A stretch of DNA of 64,000 nt from SZUA-35 sp963781035 (GTDB lineage Bacteria; Actinomycetota; Acidimicrobiia; Acidimicrobiales; SZUA-35), in assembly GCA_963781035.1 (NCBI GenBank), contig CAWAEN010000004.1, forward strand, positions 682,001 through 746,000. The letters run 5' to 3'. Both the position numbers and the translations under genes were made by a program. Below are positions 46,428-54,877 of this stretch, in pieces. How positions within the stretch are numbered: the first letter of the stretch is position 1; every line of letters starts with the position of its first letter. The notes below the pieces were generated by a model. The model ran no database searches, had not been told where the DNA came from, and saw only the letters and a list, made by a program, of their open reading frames with translations.

Positions 46428-47529
46428 TCAGGCGTCGATCGGTCGAGCGAGGTCAGCGGTCAATGTGTGGCCGATCGTTCGGTCGGTGAGGTCGAGCTCG
46501 GTGGCGGCTCTTCCGGCCGCGTAGTCGTACCAGATGCCGGTGTCGAAGTCGTGCAGTTTGCAGGCGCGAACATTGCGCAGATACATGCGGCAACGAGATC
46601 TTCTGCTCGACGACATCGTCCGGGAAGGCCACGGCGATCGCCCGGGCCGCCTCGGGCAGGTGGTAGCAGGGGATGGCCATGTCCACGTGGTGGGGGAGGT
46701 GGACCATGATCCAGTGGAAGAACAGCTCCCACCCCGGTGGCCCCCACATCACCGTCGTGCCTTCGACCTGGCCCCGGAAGCGGTTCCATTCGCGTCTCGG
46801 CCACCAACGGATCTCGGGCGAGATGTGATGGACGTGGACCACCCAGCCGATCACCTGACAGAACAGGAGGAACGGGATGACCACGACCTTGGTGAACAGC
46901 CACAGGCCACCGACTCCCTCGAGCGCAAGTGACGCGGCGAGGGTCGCCACGACGTATCCGAGCACGATCGCCTGGTCCCGTCGCATCACCTTCCGCCAAC
47001 GCTGTGGAGGCGGGAAACGCACCATCTTGTTCCACCACACTTCCCGCAGGTAGTAGGCGCCGGCTCCGAATGGTCCCCATTCGAGTCGATGCCGGAGCCG
47101 AGCGAGGCGTCCCATCGAGGCGAACTCGGCGGGTGTGACGGGATGCCACACGAAGTCCATTCCCTGCCGAAGCGTGTGTCCGTGGTGGACCCGGTTGTGG
47201 CCGAACACCCAGAGCTCGGTGGCGTGCAGCGACGGAAGCATGGCCAGCTCGGGCGGTGACTGCGTTCCAGCGAGCGTCGTCGAACAAGCGCCTGGTGAGC
47301 GGCATCGTGGCCGAGCACGAAGAGCCCGGACACCGCGAGTCCGGCGAGGAGCCACAGCGGAATGAGCACGCAGCGGGCGATCGGTCATCGCCAGCCCCGC
47401 CGTCGCAGCGACGAGGACGGCGAGGTCCCGCATGAGCAGGCCGAGCCCTCGCATCGTCGAACGTTCGTAGCAGTGGGCTGGGATCACGTCGATGACCGGC
47501 TTGAGCCCCGTCGGTTTCGTCTCGACCAT
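46428..47529 (-). CDS. Membrane fatty-acid desaturase/hydroxylase, frameshifted
   Basis: Starts MVETKPTGLKPVIDVIPAHC. The three His boxes are present: GLFVLGHDAAHQAL (HxxxH), VFGHNRVHHGHTLRQGMDFV (HxxHH) and IMVHLPHHVDMAIPCYHLPE (HxxHH), with membrane pairs between (VVVIPFLLFCQVIGWVVHVH). Frame shifts near 47390, 47300 and 46590 separate the blocks; the end YLRNVRACKLHDFDTGIWYD is in a third frame. About 366 aa. It would introduce a double bond or hydroxyl into acyl chains. A TetR-type palindrome lies just upstream. Same strand as the glycoside hydrolase gene, 73 bases apart. Confidence 0.8.
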
Positions 47530-47568
47530 GGAATCGACTCCTTCGCTGTCCACCTGACCACCTGCCTA

Positions 47569-47584
47569 CCTACCGGTCGGTAGG
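47569..47584. promoter_or_regulatory. Palindrome upstream of the desaturase (TetR-type site)
   Basis: cctaccggtcggtagg has perfect six-base arms around ggtc and lies 40 bases upstream of the desaturase start. Its form resembles operators of TetR-type lipid regulators in actinomycetes. The regulator gene is not in the window. Confidence 0.5.
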
Positions 47585-47696
47585 GCAGTCCGAACCCACC
47601 CCAATCTGATGTCGCCGTGGCCCGACAATCAGGGCCAAAAGTCCCAGATCAGGCAGGGCGACTCTTTCGTACTCAGTTCGGCTTGCCATATGGCCG

Positions 47697-50600
47697 ATGA
47701 GAAAGGCGATGAATGTTTCCGGCCCAACACAGGGCGCGGAGCGGCACGAGGCGACATTGGAGCGCTGGAGATCGCATCCGTGGCTTGCGCGACTGCTTCG
47801 CGCGCTCGTGATCGTCGGGCCGATCCTCTCGAGTTTCGCCTTCAGCATCGCTGCCGGTCGCATCGCTCCCGCTTCGGAGTTGGGAATGAACCGGTGGCTC
47901 TGGGTCGCCATCGTGTTCGGTCTGGCGAACGTGCTGCTCGTTGTCCTTCGGACGTTGTCGACACGGTTGGTCCCGCTCATCGCGCTCATGAAGCTGACGC
48001 TCGTGTTCCCCGACAACGCTCCGTCGCGAACCAAGGCGGCGCTCCGTCAATCCAACTCGCGCACGATGCTCCGAGACATGGAGGAGGCGCGGGCCAAGGG
48101 TGAAACACACGGGGCTGCGGGGCACGGCGACTACCTGATTCAACTGCTGAAGGAAGTGAACGAGCACGACCGTCTCACCAGGGGCCACTCCGAGCGGGTA
48201 CGTGCCTATTCCGAGTTGCTGGGGACGGAGCTCGGCATCAAGGAGTCGGAACTGCACAAGTTGCGCTGGGCTGCCTTGCTCCACGATGTCGGCAAGTTGT
48301 CCGTGCCGTCCGAGATCCTGAACAAGCAGGGCAGACCGGACGACGACGAGTGGGAGGTCCTCTCGTCGCACCCGGCAAAGGGTTTGCCCATGCTCGAGCC
48401 CTTGCGGCCCTGGCTCGGCGACTGGATTCATGCCGCCGACCAACACCACTGCCGCTGGGACGGAACCGGCTATCCGAACGATCTGGGAGGGACGAACATC
48501 TCCCAAGCCGGCCGGATCGTCGCGATTGCCGATGCGTACGACGTGATGACGAGCATCCGGAGCTACAAGCGGCCCCTCGCCCCGGAAGTGGCTCGTCAGG
48601 AGTTGACCGACTGTGCCGGCACGCAGTTCGATCCCGCCATGGTGCGGGCCTTCCTGCGAATCGGGCTCGGTCGCCTGCGGACAGTGGCCGGCCCGATGGC
48701 CTGGGTGGCCAACCTCACCGGTTCGGCCCAAGTCCCGGTTCCGGCGGCCAGCGTCGTCTCGAACGGCGTTTGGTCGGCCGGGGTTGCGGCGACTGCTGTG
48801 ATGACACTCGCCGTGAACAGCGTGTTCAACCCGGCGCCGGATCCTGTGCCGCTTGCCTTCGACGACGCAGTGATCGCACACGACATGGAGGTCGCGGCCG
48901 TGGCCGGTGACAATGTCGAGGTCGTCCTGACGGCGGACGGCAGGGCCATGGTGTTCACGGTCGGTGGTGCAGCCGAGGGCCGGGTGACGATTTCCGGGTT
49001 CCCCGAGATGATCGGCATCGGTCTCGGCGAGGACGGCACCGAGCGGTGGTCGGTGACGGTGACATACGAACCCAACGGCGACTACGTCGGCGAAGACGGT
49101 TTCAGTTTCGAGGCCTGTGACGCCGACGGCAATTGTGATCAAGGGTCCGTGACTTTGGCGTTCGCGCCGCGCCCCGTGACGACCACGACCGCCGCGCCGA
49201 CCACGACCACGACGACTGCGGTGCCGACAACTGCGACGCCGACGACTGCGGTGCCGACGAGCGCGACGCCCACCGTCCTGACCACGACCACCATCGCCCC
49301 GACGACGACCACGACGATCCCCAATCGCAGCCCGGTGGCCGCACTCGATTTGTCGACCGTCGGTGAGGACCAGCCGGTGACGATCGATGTGATCGCCAAC
49401 GACAGCGACCCGGACGGAGACCCCCTCTCCCTCGTCGGTGTCGGGGCACCGCTCCACGGCACGGCCGTCATTGCGGGTGGTCGAGTCGTCTATGCACCGG
49501 CTCCGAACTACAACGGCAGCGATCAGTTCGTCTACACCATCAGCGACGGCATCAATCCCAACACCGTCGGTACGGTTCAGCTCACGATCACGCCGGTGAA
49601 CGACCCGCCTGTGGTCGTTGCCCCCGACGCCTCGATCGCCGAGAGCGCGGTCGTGGGGACCATCGTTGCGAATGTGATCGCCACCGACGTCGACAGTCCG
49701 GCGTTGTCGTACGTCCTCTCGGGTGACCCGACGAACCGGTTCAGCATCGACAACAGTGGTGTGATTCGGCTCGTTGCTCCCGTCGACTTCGAGAGCAAGC
49801 CCGACTACGACCTCGTGGTCAGCGTCACGGACGGATCGAATACGACAACCGCGAGTATCCGGATCACCGTCACCAACGTCAACGAGGCGCCCTCGGCCGG
49901 TCCGGACGCGGGGACGACCCAGGAGGACACACCCTTCGCCGTGAACATCGGGGCCAACGACAGCGATCCCGAGGGGGGCACGCTGACCTGGTTCGTCCCG
50001 GCAACCTCTGTGTCGGGAGCCACGCTGGTCGAATCGGCGGGGGTGGTCACCTACAACCCGCCGCTGAATTTCTCCGGCATCGATTCGTTCGCCTACGAAG
50101 TGCGCGACGGCGCAGGCAATCGCTCGCCGGTCACCAACGTGACCGTGACCGTCACTGCGGTCAACGATCCGCCGGTTGCCGTCGGTGATTCCGGTCTCGG
50201 GTTCACAACTGCGGAGGACACTCCGTTCACCACCGCGAACGTGACGCTCAACGACGTCGACGTCGACGATCCCATCGACGCGTCCTCCGTCTCGGTCGTC
50301 GGCAACGTGTCGAGCGGTCTGCTCACCAACAACGGCGACGGCACGTTCGACTACTCGCCGACGGCGGACACGAACGGCCTCGACTCGTTCACCTACACCA
50401 TCACCGACAGTGCGGGAGCGACGTCGTCGCCGGCCACCGTCGTGCTGAACGTCACCGCGGTCAACGATCCGCCGGTCGCCGTCGCCGACTCCCTGTCGGT
50501 GGCGAACAGAGGATCGGCCACGTCAACGGATCTCCGGCTCAACGACACCGACACCGAGGGCGGCCCGCTCACGATCGTTGCCGTGACCGACGGCGCCACC

Positions 50601-51878
50601 GGAACTGTCGTGAACAACGGCGACGGCACCGTGACCTACACCCAGGACGGTTCGCTCGTGCTCTCCGATTCGTTCACCTACACCATCTCGGATCCGGGTG
50701 GCCTGCAATCCACGGCTTCGGTCGCGGTCACCATCGCCCCCGCAGTGGACCCGGACCGCGACGGCGTCGGTGCAGGCGACAACTGTCCCAACAACTTCAA
50801 CCCGAACCAGATGGATACCGATGGCGACGGCACCGGCGATGTCTGCGATGCCACGCCGACCGCGGCCTCGTCTGGGACGTTCACCACGCCAGGAGTTTCG
50901 CTTGGTTCCTACGGTTCCGTGGCGGTCGCGTTCGCCGACTTCAACAGTGATGGCGACATGGACGCCGTGTTCGCCAACGACGGAGCCGGCAACACCTATC
51001 ACTTCAACTTCGGCGGCGTGCTGATCGACTCAGGGCAGAGTCTCGGGTCGCAGGACACCATGGGTGTGGCCGTCGGCGACATGAACGGCGATGGCAATCC
51101 GGACATCGTGTTCGCCAACGCCGATGGCGATGGCAACGAAGTCCGGCTCAACGACGGAACAGGGGTCTTCTCCTCCACCGGGCAGAGCATCGGCAGCGCT
51201 GACTCGTGGGACGTCGCTGTCGGCGACGTCGACGGCGACGGTGACATGGACGCCGTGTTCGCCAACGTCTCCTCACAAAACAGGTTGTGGCTGAACAACG
51301 GGACCGGCGTGCTCGTCAACAGCGGCCAGTCCCTCGGCGCCGGCAACACGAAGGGTGTCTCGATCGACGACCTCAACGGTGATGGCTTCCTCGATCTCTC
51401 GTTCAGCAACGACGGCAGCGGCGACAGGATCTGGTTCAACGACGGGCTCGGGGTGTTCACCGACAGCGGTCAGTCGCTGGGCGTCGGGCGAAGCCACGCC
51501 AGCGAGATCGCTGACCTCGATGGTGACGGGGATCTCGACATCGTGATCGCCGGGGACAACGACGGAGACACCGTCTGGTTCAATGACGGATCCGGCGTCT
51601 TCACCGACAGTGGCCCGAGAATCGGACTGGGTCACAGTGTGTCGGTCTCGGTCGGTGACATCGACGGCGACAACGATCTGGATCTGGTCTTCGGTGACCA
51701 CTCCGGCCCGAACAGTGTCTGGAAGAACAACGGCTTTGGCACGTTCAACGACTCCGGTCAGAGAATCGGGGGCGCCGACACGCAGGGCATCGCGCTCGTC
51801 GATCTCGACGGCGACGGAGATCTCGACCTCGTCGCAGCGAACCCCTCCGGAGCGAACCGCCAGTACTCGAACAGCTAG
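47697..51878 (+). CDS. Transmembrane HD-GYP-like protein fused to cadherin-like, TSP3-like and FG-GAP adhesin domains
   Basis: 1,393 aa in one unbroken frame. Two membrane helices at ~35-56 and ~66-95; an HD domain at ~145-330 with H157, H164, H196-D197 (LLHDVGKL), H250-H251 and DGTGYP of the HD-GYP motif, where the usual HHE is HHC (C252). A third helix at ~352-374 (SAGVAATAVMTLAVNSVF) exports the rest. A Thr/Pro linker (~494-541) precedes cadherin-like units with SPVAALDLSTVGEDQPVTID-type starts and NDPP boundaries (~545-1018). A calcium-binding thrombospondin-3-like stretch follows (GDNCPNNFNPNQMDTDGDGT), then FG-GAP/VCBS repeats to the end (GDMNGDGNPDIVFANADGDG). Start may instead be ATG 47709, after gagaaagg. 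Apparently an inside-outside signalling adhesin. Confidence 0.85.
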   Translation: MRKAMNVSGPTQGAERHEATLERWRSHPWLARLLRALVIVGPILSSFAFSIAAGRIAPASELGMNRWLWVAIVFGLANVLLVVLRTLSTRLVPLIALMKLTLVFPDNAPSRTKAALRQSNSRTMLRDMEEARAKGETHGAAGHGDYLIQLLKEVNEHDRLTRGHSERVRAYSELLGTELGIKESELHKLRWAALLHDVGKLSVPSEILNKQGRPDDDEWEVLSSHPAKGLPMLEPLRPWLGDWIHAADQHHCRWDGTGYPNDLGGTNISQAGRIVAIADAYDVMTSIRSYKRPLAPEVARQELTDCAGTQFDPAMVRAFLRIGLGRLRTVAGPMAWVANLTGSAQVPVPAASVVSNGVWSAGVAATAVMTLAVNSVFNPAPDPVPLAFDDAVIAHDMEVAAVAGDNVEVVLTADGRAMVFTVGGAAEGRVTISGFPEMIGIGLGEDGTERWSVTVTYEPNGDYVGEDGFSFEACDADGNCDQGSVTLAFAPRPVTTTTAAPTTTTTTAVPTTATPTTAVPTSATPTVLTTTTIAPTTTTTIPNRSPVAALDLSTVGEDQPVTIDVIANDSDPDGDPLSLVGVGAPLHGTAVIAGGRVVYAPAPNYNGSDQFVYTISDGINPNTVGTVQLTITPVNDPPVVVAPDASIAESAVVGTIVANVIATDVDSPALSYVLSGDPTNRFSIDNSGVIRLVAPVDFESKPDYDLVVSVTDGSNTTTASIRITVTNVNEAPSAGPDAGTTQEDTPFAVNIGANDSDPEGGTLTWFVPATSVSGATLVESAGVVTYNPPLNFSGIDSFAYEVRDGAGNRSPVTNVTVTVTAVNDPPVAVGDSGLGFTTAEDTPFTTANVTLNDVDVDDPIDASSVSVVGNVSSGLLTNNGDGTFDYSPTADTNGLDSFTYTITDSAGATSSPATVVLNVTAVNDPPVAVADSLSVANRGSATSTDLRLNDTDTEGGPLTIVAVTDGATGTVVNNGDGTVTYTQDGSLVLSDSFTYTISDPGGLQSTASVAVTIAPAVDPDRDGVGAGDNCPNNFNPNQMDTDGDGTGDVCDATPTAASSGTFTTPGVSLGSYGSVAVAFADFNSDGDMDAVFANDGAGNTYHFNFGGVLIDSGQSLGSQDTMGVAVGDMNGDGNPDIVFANADGDGNEVRLNDGTGVFSSTGQSIGSADSWDVAVGDVDGDGDMDAVFANVSSQNRLWLNNGTGVLVNSGQSLGAGNTKGVSIDDLNGDGFLDLSFSNDGSGDRIWFNDGLGVFTDSGQSLGVGRSHASEIADLDGDGDLDIVIAGDNDGDTVWFNDGSGVFTDSGPRIGLGHSVSVSVGDIDGDNDLDLVFGDHSGPNSVWKNNGFGTFNDSGQRIGGADTQGIALVDLDGDGDLDLVAANPSGANRQYSNS

Positions 51879-51888
51879 GCCCCCGCCT

Positions 51889-53224
51889 CTACTGAGCGGA
51901 GTCGTCTCCGATGGCCAGCACCATCTTGACTTTCTGCACCTCGCCGGTGATCACCACTTCCGACTCGGCCTTGGCCGAGTTGAAGATTCCCTTCGACATC
52001 AAGGATGTCTCGGTTGGACGGCGCGCCCCGTAGATCAACGATCTGGCCTCGTGCACGGCGTGAGATTCGGGCTCGGCCGCTGCGGCGAACTCGATGATCT
52101 GGCAGGCCAGACGATGGTCGCCAGCAGCCGACAGCTCGGCGGCTCGAGTGATCAGTGCATCGACACCGCCGGCCAGCGACGCCACCTCGTTGCCGAGCGA
52201 AGCCTCGGATGGGGGCTTGAGGTGGGCCGGATTGCCGTCGTACCAGCCGCCGTACATCCGCCAGATGTTGCGAATCACGAACTCCGGCTCGTCGTAGAGC
52301 GGGCGTAGGTACGGGAGTTCGAGGGTTTCGGCCGGCACGCTGACCTCACCGAGGATCTCGTCGAGGGTGGCGCCGCTGTTCATGGCATCGAGCACCGCAG
52401 CCACCAACGTCTCGAGCGTCTCGGCCACCGTCGTGAGGCATTGTGCGATCCGGTCACGTCCGGCGATCGGAAGGCCGTGAGCGGGCACGAACAACTCGGC
52501 GCCTTTGGCTGCCATTGCCCGCAGCGACTCGGCCCACTCCACCGGATAGCGCTGGACCTTCTGCGGATTGCCGCAGTTGGGAAAGTTCCAGATGAACTGG
52601 TCACCGGCCGAAATCATCTTGTGGTCGGGGATCCACGTCCAGGTGTGATCGTCGGTCTCGCCTTTGCAGTGTTCGAACTCGAAGGCGACGCCACCGATCG
52701 ACTCGGTGTGCTGATCCTCGTACGTCAGGTCCGGTGACAGGGTCCCCCGGGGAATGAAGCGGCCGATCGTCGTCCGCAGACGACGCCCGAGCCGCACCGC
52801 CGAACTGCCGTCGATTGATGATCTGGTTGTAGCCGGACGTGGCGGTGTAGCGATCGAAGCGGCGTTGCACCGCCTCGTGACCGATCACCCGGGGAATCGG
52901 TCTGCCCTTTGCGTCGGCGTCGGCGGCGAAGGACCGCGACCCGCCGACGTGGTCGAGGTGGCCGTGGGTGTAGACGATCGAATGGACAGGGTCATCGCTC
53001 CACTGGCGGAGGGATTCGACGACGGCTGGGCCGGAGGCTGCGCCGCTGGCGTCGAAGGTGACGATTCCTTCCTCGGTGCGAACGAGGACCACGTGGCTGA
53101 ACGATTCGATCAGCGCGACTCCGTCGGCCAGCTCGCTCAACTCCTGGGTGATCCGATTCGGCGGAGTGTCGGCCACGCCCGTATCGATGAGGCGGGCCGA
53201 CAGGTCGAGAGGGTGCTCACTCAT
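51889..53224 (-). CDS. Metallo-beta-lactamase-fold hydrolase with alkylsulfatase dimerisation domain, frameshifted
   Basis: Starts MSEHPLDLSARLIDTGVADT. The metal motif is IVYTHGHLDHVGGSRSFAAD. After an indel near 52800 the frame continues FEFEHCKGETDDHTWTWIPD, KGAELFVPAHGLPIAGRDRI, and the dimerisation domain LYDEPEFVIRNIWRMYGGWY with DGNPAHLKPPSEASLGNEVA, a strong mark of alkyl/linear primary sulfatase relatives. About 440 aa; shorter than full alkylsulfatases, which carry an extra SCP2-like tail. Hydrolyses a sulfate ester or related bond. No sulfatase-linked neighbours. Confidence 0.82.
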
Positions 53225-53276
53225 GTCGGCAGTCTCTCCCAACTGCTCGACCCATGCCAGCGCCCACGCCCGCCAA

Positions 53277-53310
53277 CCCCCAAGCCCCCCAAAAGCCCCC
53301 CAAGAGCCCC
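53277..53310 (-). other. Potential G-quadruplex on the minus strand
   Basis: Four C-runs on the plus strand (53277-53281, 53285-53290, 53296-53301, 53307-53310) give G-runs of 4-6 on the minus strand with loops of 3-5 bases, meeting the usual G4 pattern. It overlaps the base of the hairpin at 53309-53360 and lies in the 5' region of the minus-strand hydrolase transcript. Confidence 0.5.
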
Positions 53311-53360
53311 AACTGCCAGCGCGACACGTACCCAGGGCGACGTGTCGCGCTGGCAGTTGG
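53309..53360 (-). terminator. Long hairpin (21-bp perfect arms, 10-nt loop)
   Basis: ccaactgccagcgcgacacg at 53309 onward pairs exactly with the segment ending at 53360; arms are 53309-53329 and 53340-53360. It lies between the glutamine-synthetase-like gene (stop 53401) and the next minus-strand gene. On that strand it is followed by G/T-rich sequence with a ctttt. It may terminate the former transcript or be a mobile palindromic repeat. Confidence 0.6.
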
Positions 53361-53400
53361 AGACAGGGGGCGGCCGCCCGTGGTCGCGACGGCGCCGGGT

Positions 53401-54751
53401 CAGATGCGCTCGAAGTAGCGGGCCCGCTCCCAATCGGTGACGGCCGCCGCCGCTGCCGCCGCCTCGGTGCGATGGAAGTGGCTGTAGTGATCGACCACAT
53501 CGTCGCCGAAGGCCTCCCGAGCAAACTGGCTTCTCGAGAAGTGCTCCACGGCGTCCGCGAGGCTGGCGGGCGCCTCGGGAAGATCGTCGGTCCGGTAGGC
53601 GTCGCCATCGAGACGGGGCGGAGGTTCGATCTGGCGATCGATGCCGTCGAGGCCGCTGGCGATCGCTGCCGCGAAGGCGAGGTAGGGGTTGGCGTCAGCA
53701 CCGGGGATTCGGCACTCGATGCGCAGGCTGGCGCCGGTGCCGACGATGCGGAACCCCGCCGTGCGGTTGTCGTTGGCCCAGGCGATGCGGGTCGGTGCCC
53801 AGGAGTCCGCCTCGAATCGCTTGTACGAGTTGACGGTCGGGGCGTAGCAGACCATCAGTTCGGGAAGGTGCGCCATCCAACCACCGAGGAACCATCGGAA
53901 GACATCGGTCGTACCCGTCCTCACTCGAATCGGCGAACACATTGCTTGCATCGGCGTCGATCAGGCTCAAATGGATGTGGCAGCTGCTCCCGGCTTGATC
54001 GCTGTGTGGCTTGGCCATGAAGGTGACGCTCAAGCCCTGCTGGTCGGCCAGCTCTTTCATGCCGTGTTTCATGATCGAGTGGCGATCGGCCATGTCGAGG
54101 ATCTCGGAATAGCGGATGTTCAGTTCGTGCTGGCCGCGGCCGGTCTCGCCCTTCGACGTCTCGACCGGGATGGCCGATGCCGTCAGCGCTCGGCGGGCGG
54201 CACCGACGTACGGCTCGATCCTGCGAACCTTGGAGCAGGTCGTAGTCCTCGCTGTACCAACCCGTCGACCGAAGCCCGTGGTAGCCGGATTCATTGGCCT
54301 CCCGGTAGGTCGACTCGAACAGGTAGAACTCCAGTTCTGAGGCGGCGTGGGCGGTCAATCCCCGCGATGCGAGTCGATCGACCTGTGCCCGCAGGATCGA
54401 CCGGGGCGCAACCGAGACGGGTGAGTGGTCAGCGGGATCAGCGAGGTCACAGATGACGATGGCCGTGGCATCGCACCATCCGGCCGTGCGAAGCGTGCCC
54501 ATGTCGGGCACGAGATGGAAGTCGCCGTAGCCGAGCGCCCAGTTGGCGTAGTCGTAGCCGGCAACGGGTTCCATCTCGATGTCGACCGTGAGGAGATAAT
54601 TGCAGGCGTGGCTGCCGTCGGCCGCGGCGTGATCGAGGAAGAAGCGACCGTCGAACCGCTTTCCCATGAGCCGACCGTAGTGATCGGTGAAGGCGACGAT
54701 CACCGTGTCGATCTCGCCGGTTTCGATCTTTTCCAGAACGGTGGGGCTCAT
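53401..54751 (-). CDS. Glutamine-synthetase-family protein (gamma-glutamylpolyamine-synthetase-like), frameshifted
   Basis: From ATG 54751: GEIDTVIVAFTDHYGRLMGK, the beta-grasp part ALGYGDFHLVPDMGTLRTAG, ELEFYLFESTYREANESGYH. After an indel near 54230 come the catalytic ETSKGETGRGQHELNIRYSE and VTFMAKPHSDQAGSSCHIHL; after another near 53905, CYAPTVNSYKRFEADSWAPT and RIECRIPGADANPYLAFAAA. About 450 aa, without the adenylylation-site region of GlnA type I. It joins glutamate to an amine using ATP. Polyamine or amine catabolism is inferred from family only. Divergent from the giant surface protein. Confidence 0.85.
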
Positions 54752-54877
54752 TTCCGAAGTATCGCGCCGACCGGTCACGAATGACCGTTTCCGGCCGACC
54801 CTTGAACCATGCGATTCAAGGGCGACACGAGCGCGCACCAGTCCACTTCTCACAGATCTGACCGTCGGGAATGGTCG

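Noticed and set aside
47585..47696. c-di-GMP riboswitch upstream of the HD-adhesin gene
   Set aside because: I looked for the conserved GEMM core sequences and tetraloop-receptor elements and did not find them.
49175..49320. Low-complexity acc/acg-rich tract as a DNA repeat or array
   Set aside because: It encodes the Thr/Pro linker of the HD-adhesin in frame; not a CRISPR or a satellite.
47673..49457. 594-codon minus-strand open frame
   Set aside because: Antisense to the HD-domain gene; Arg/His/Gly-rich translation with no domain, as expected from high-GC shadow frames.
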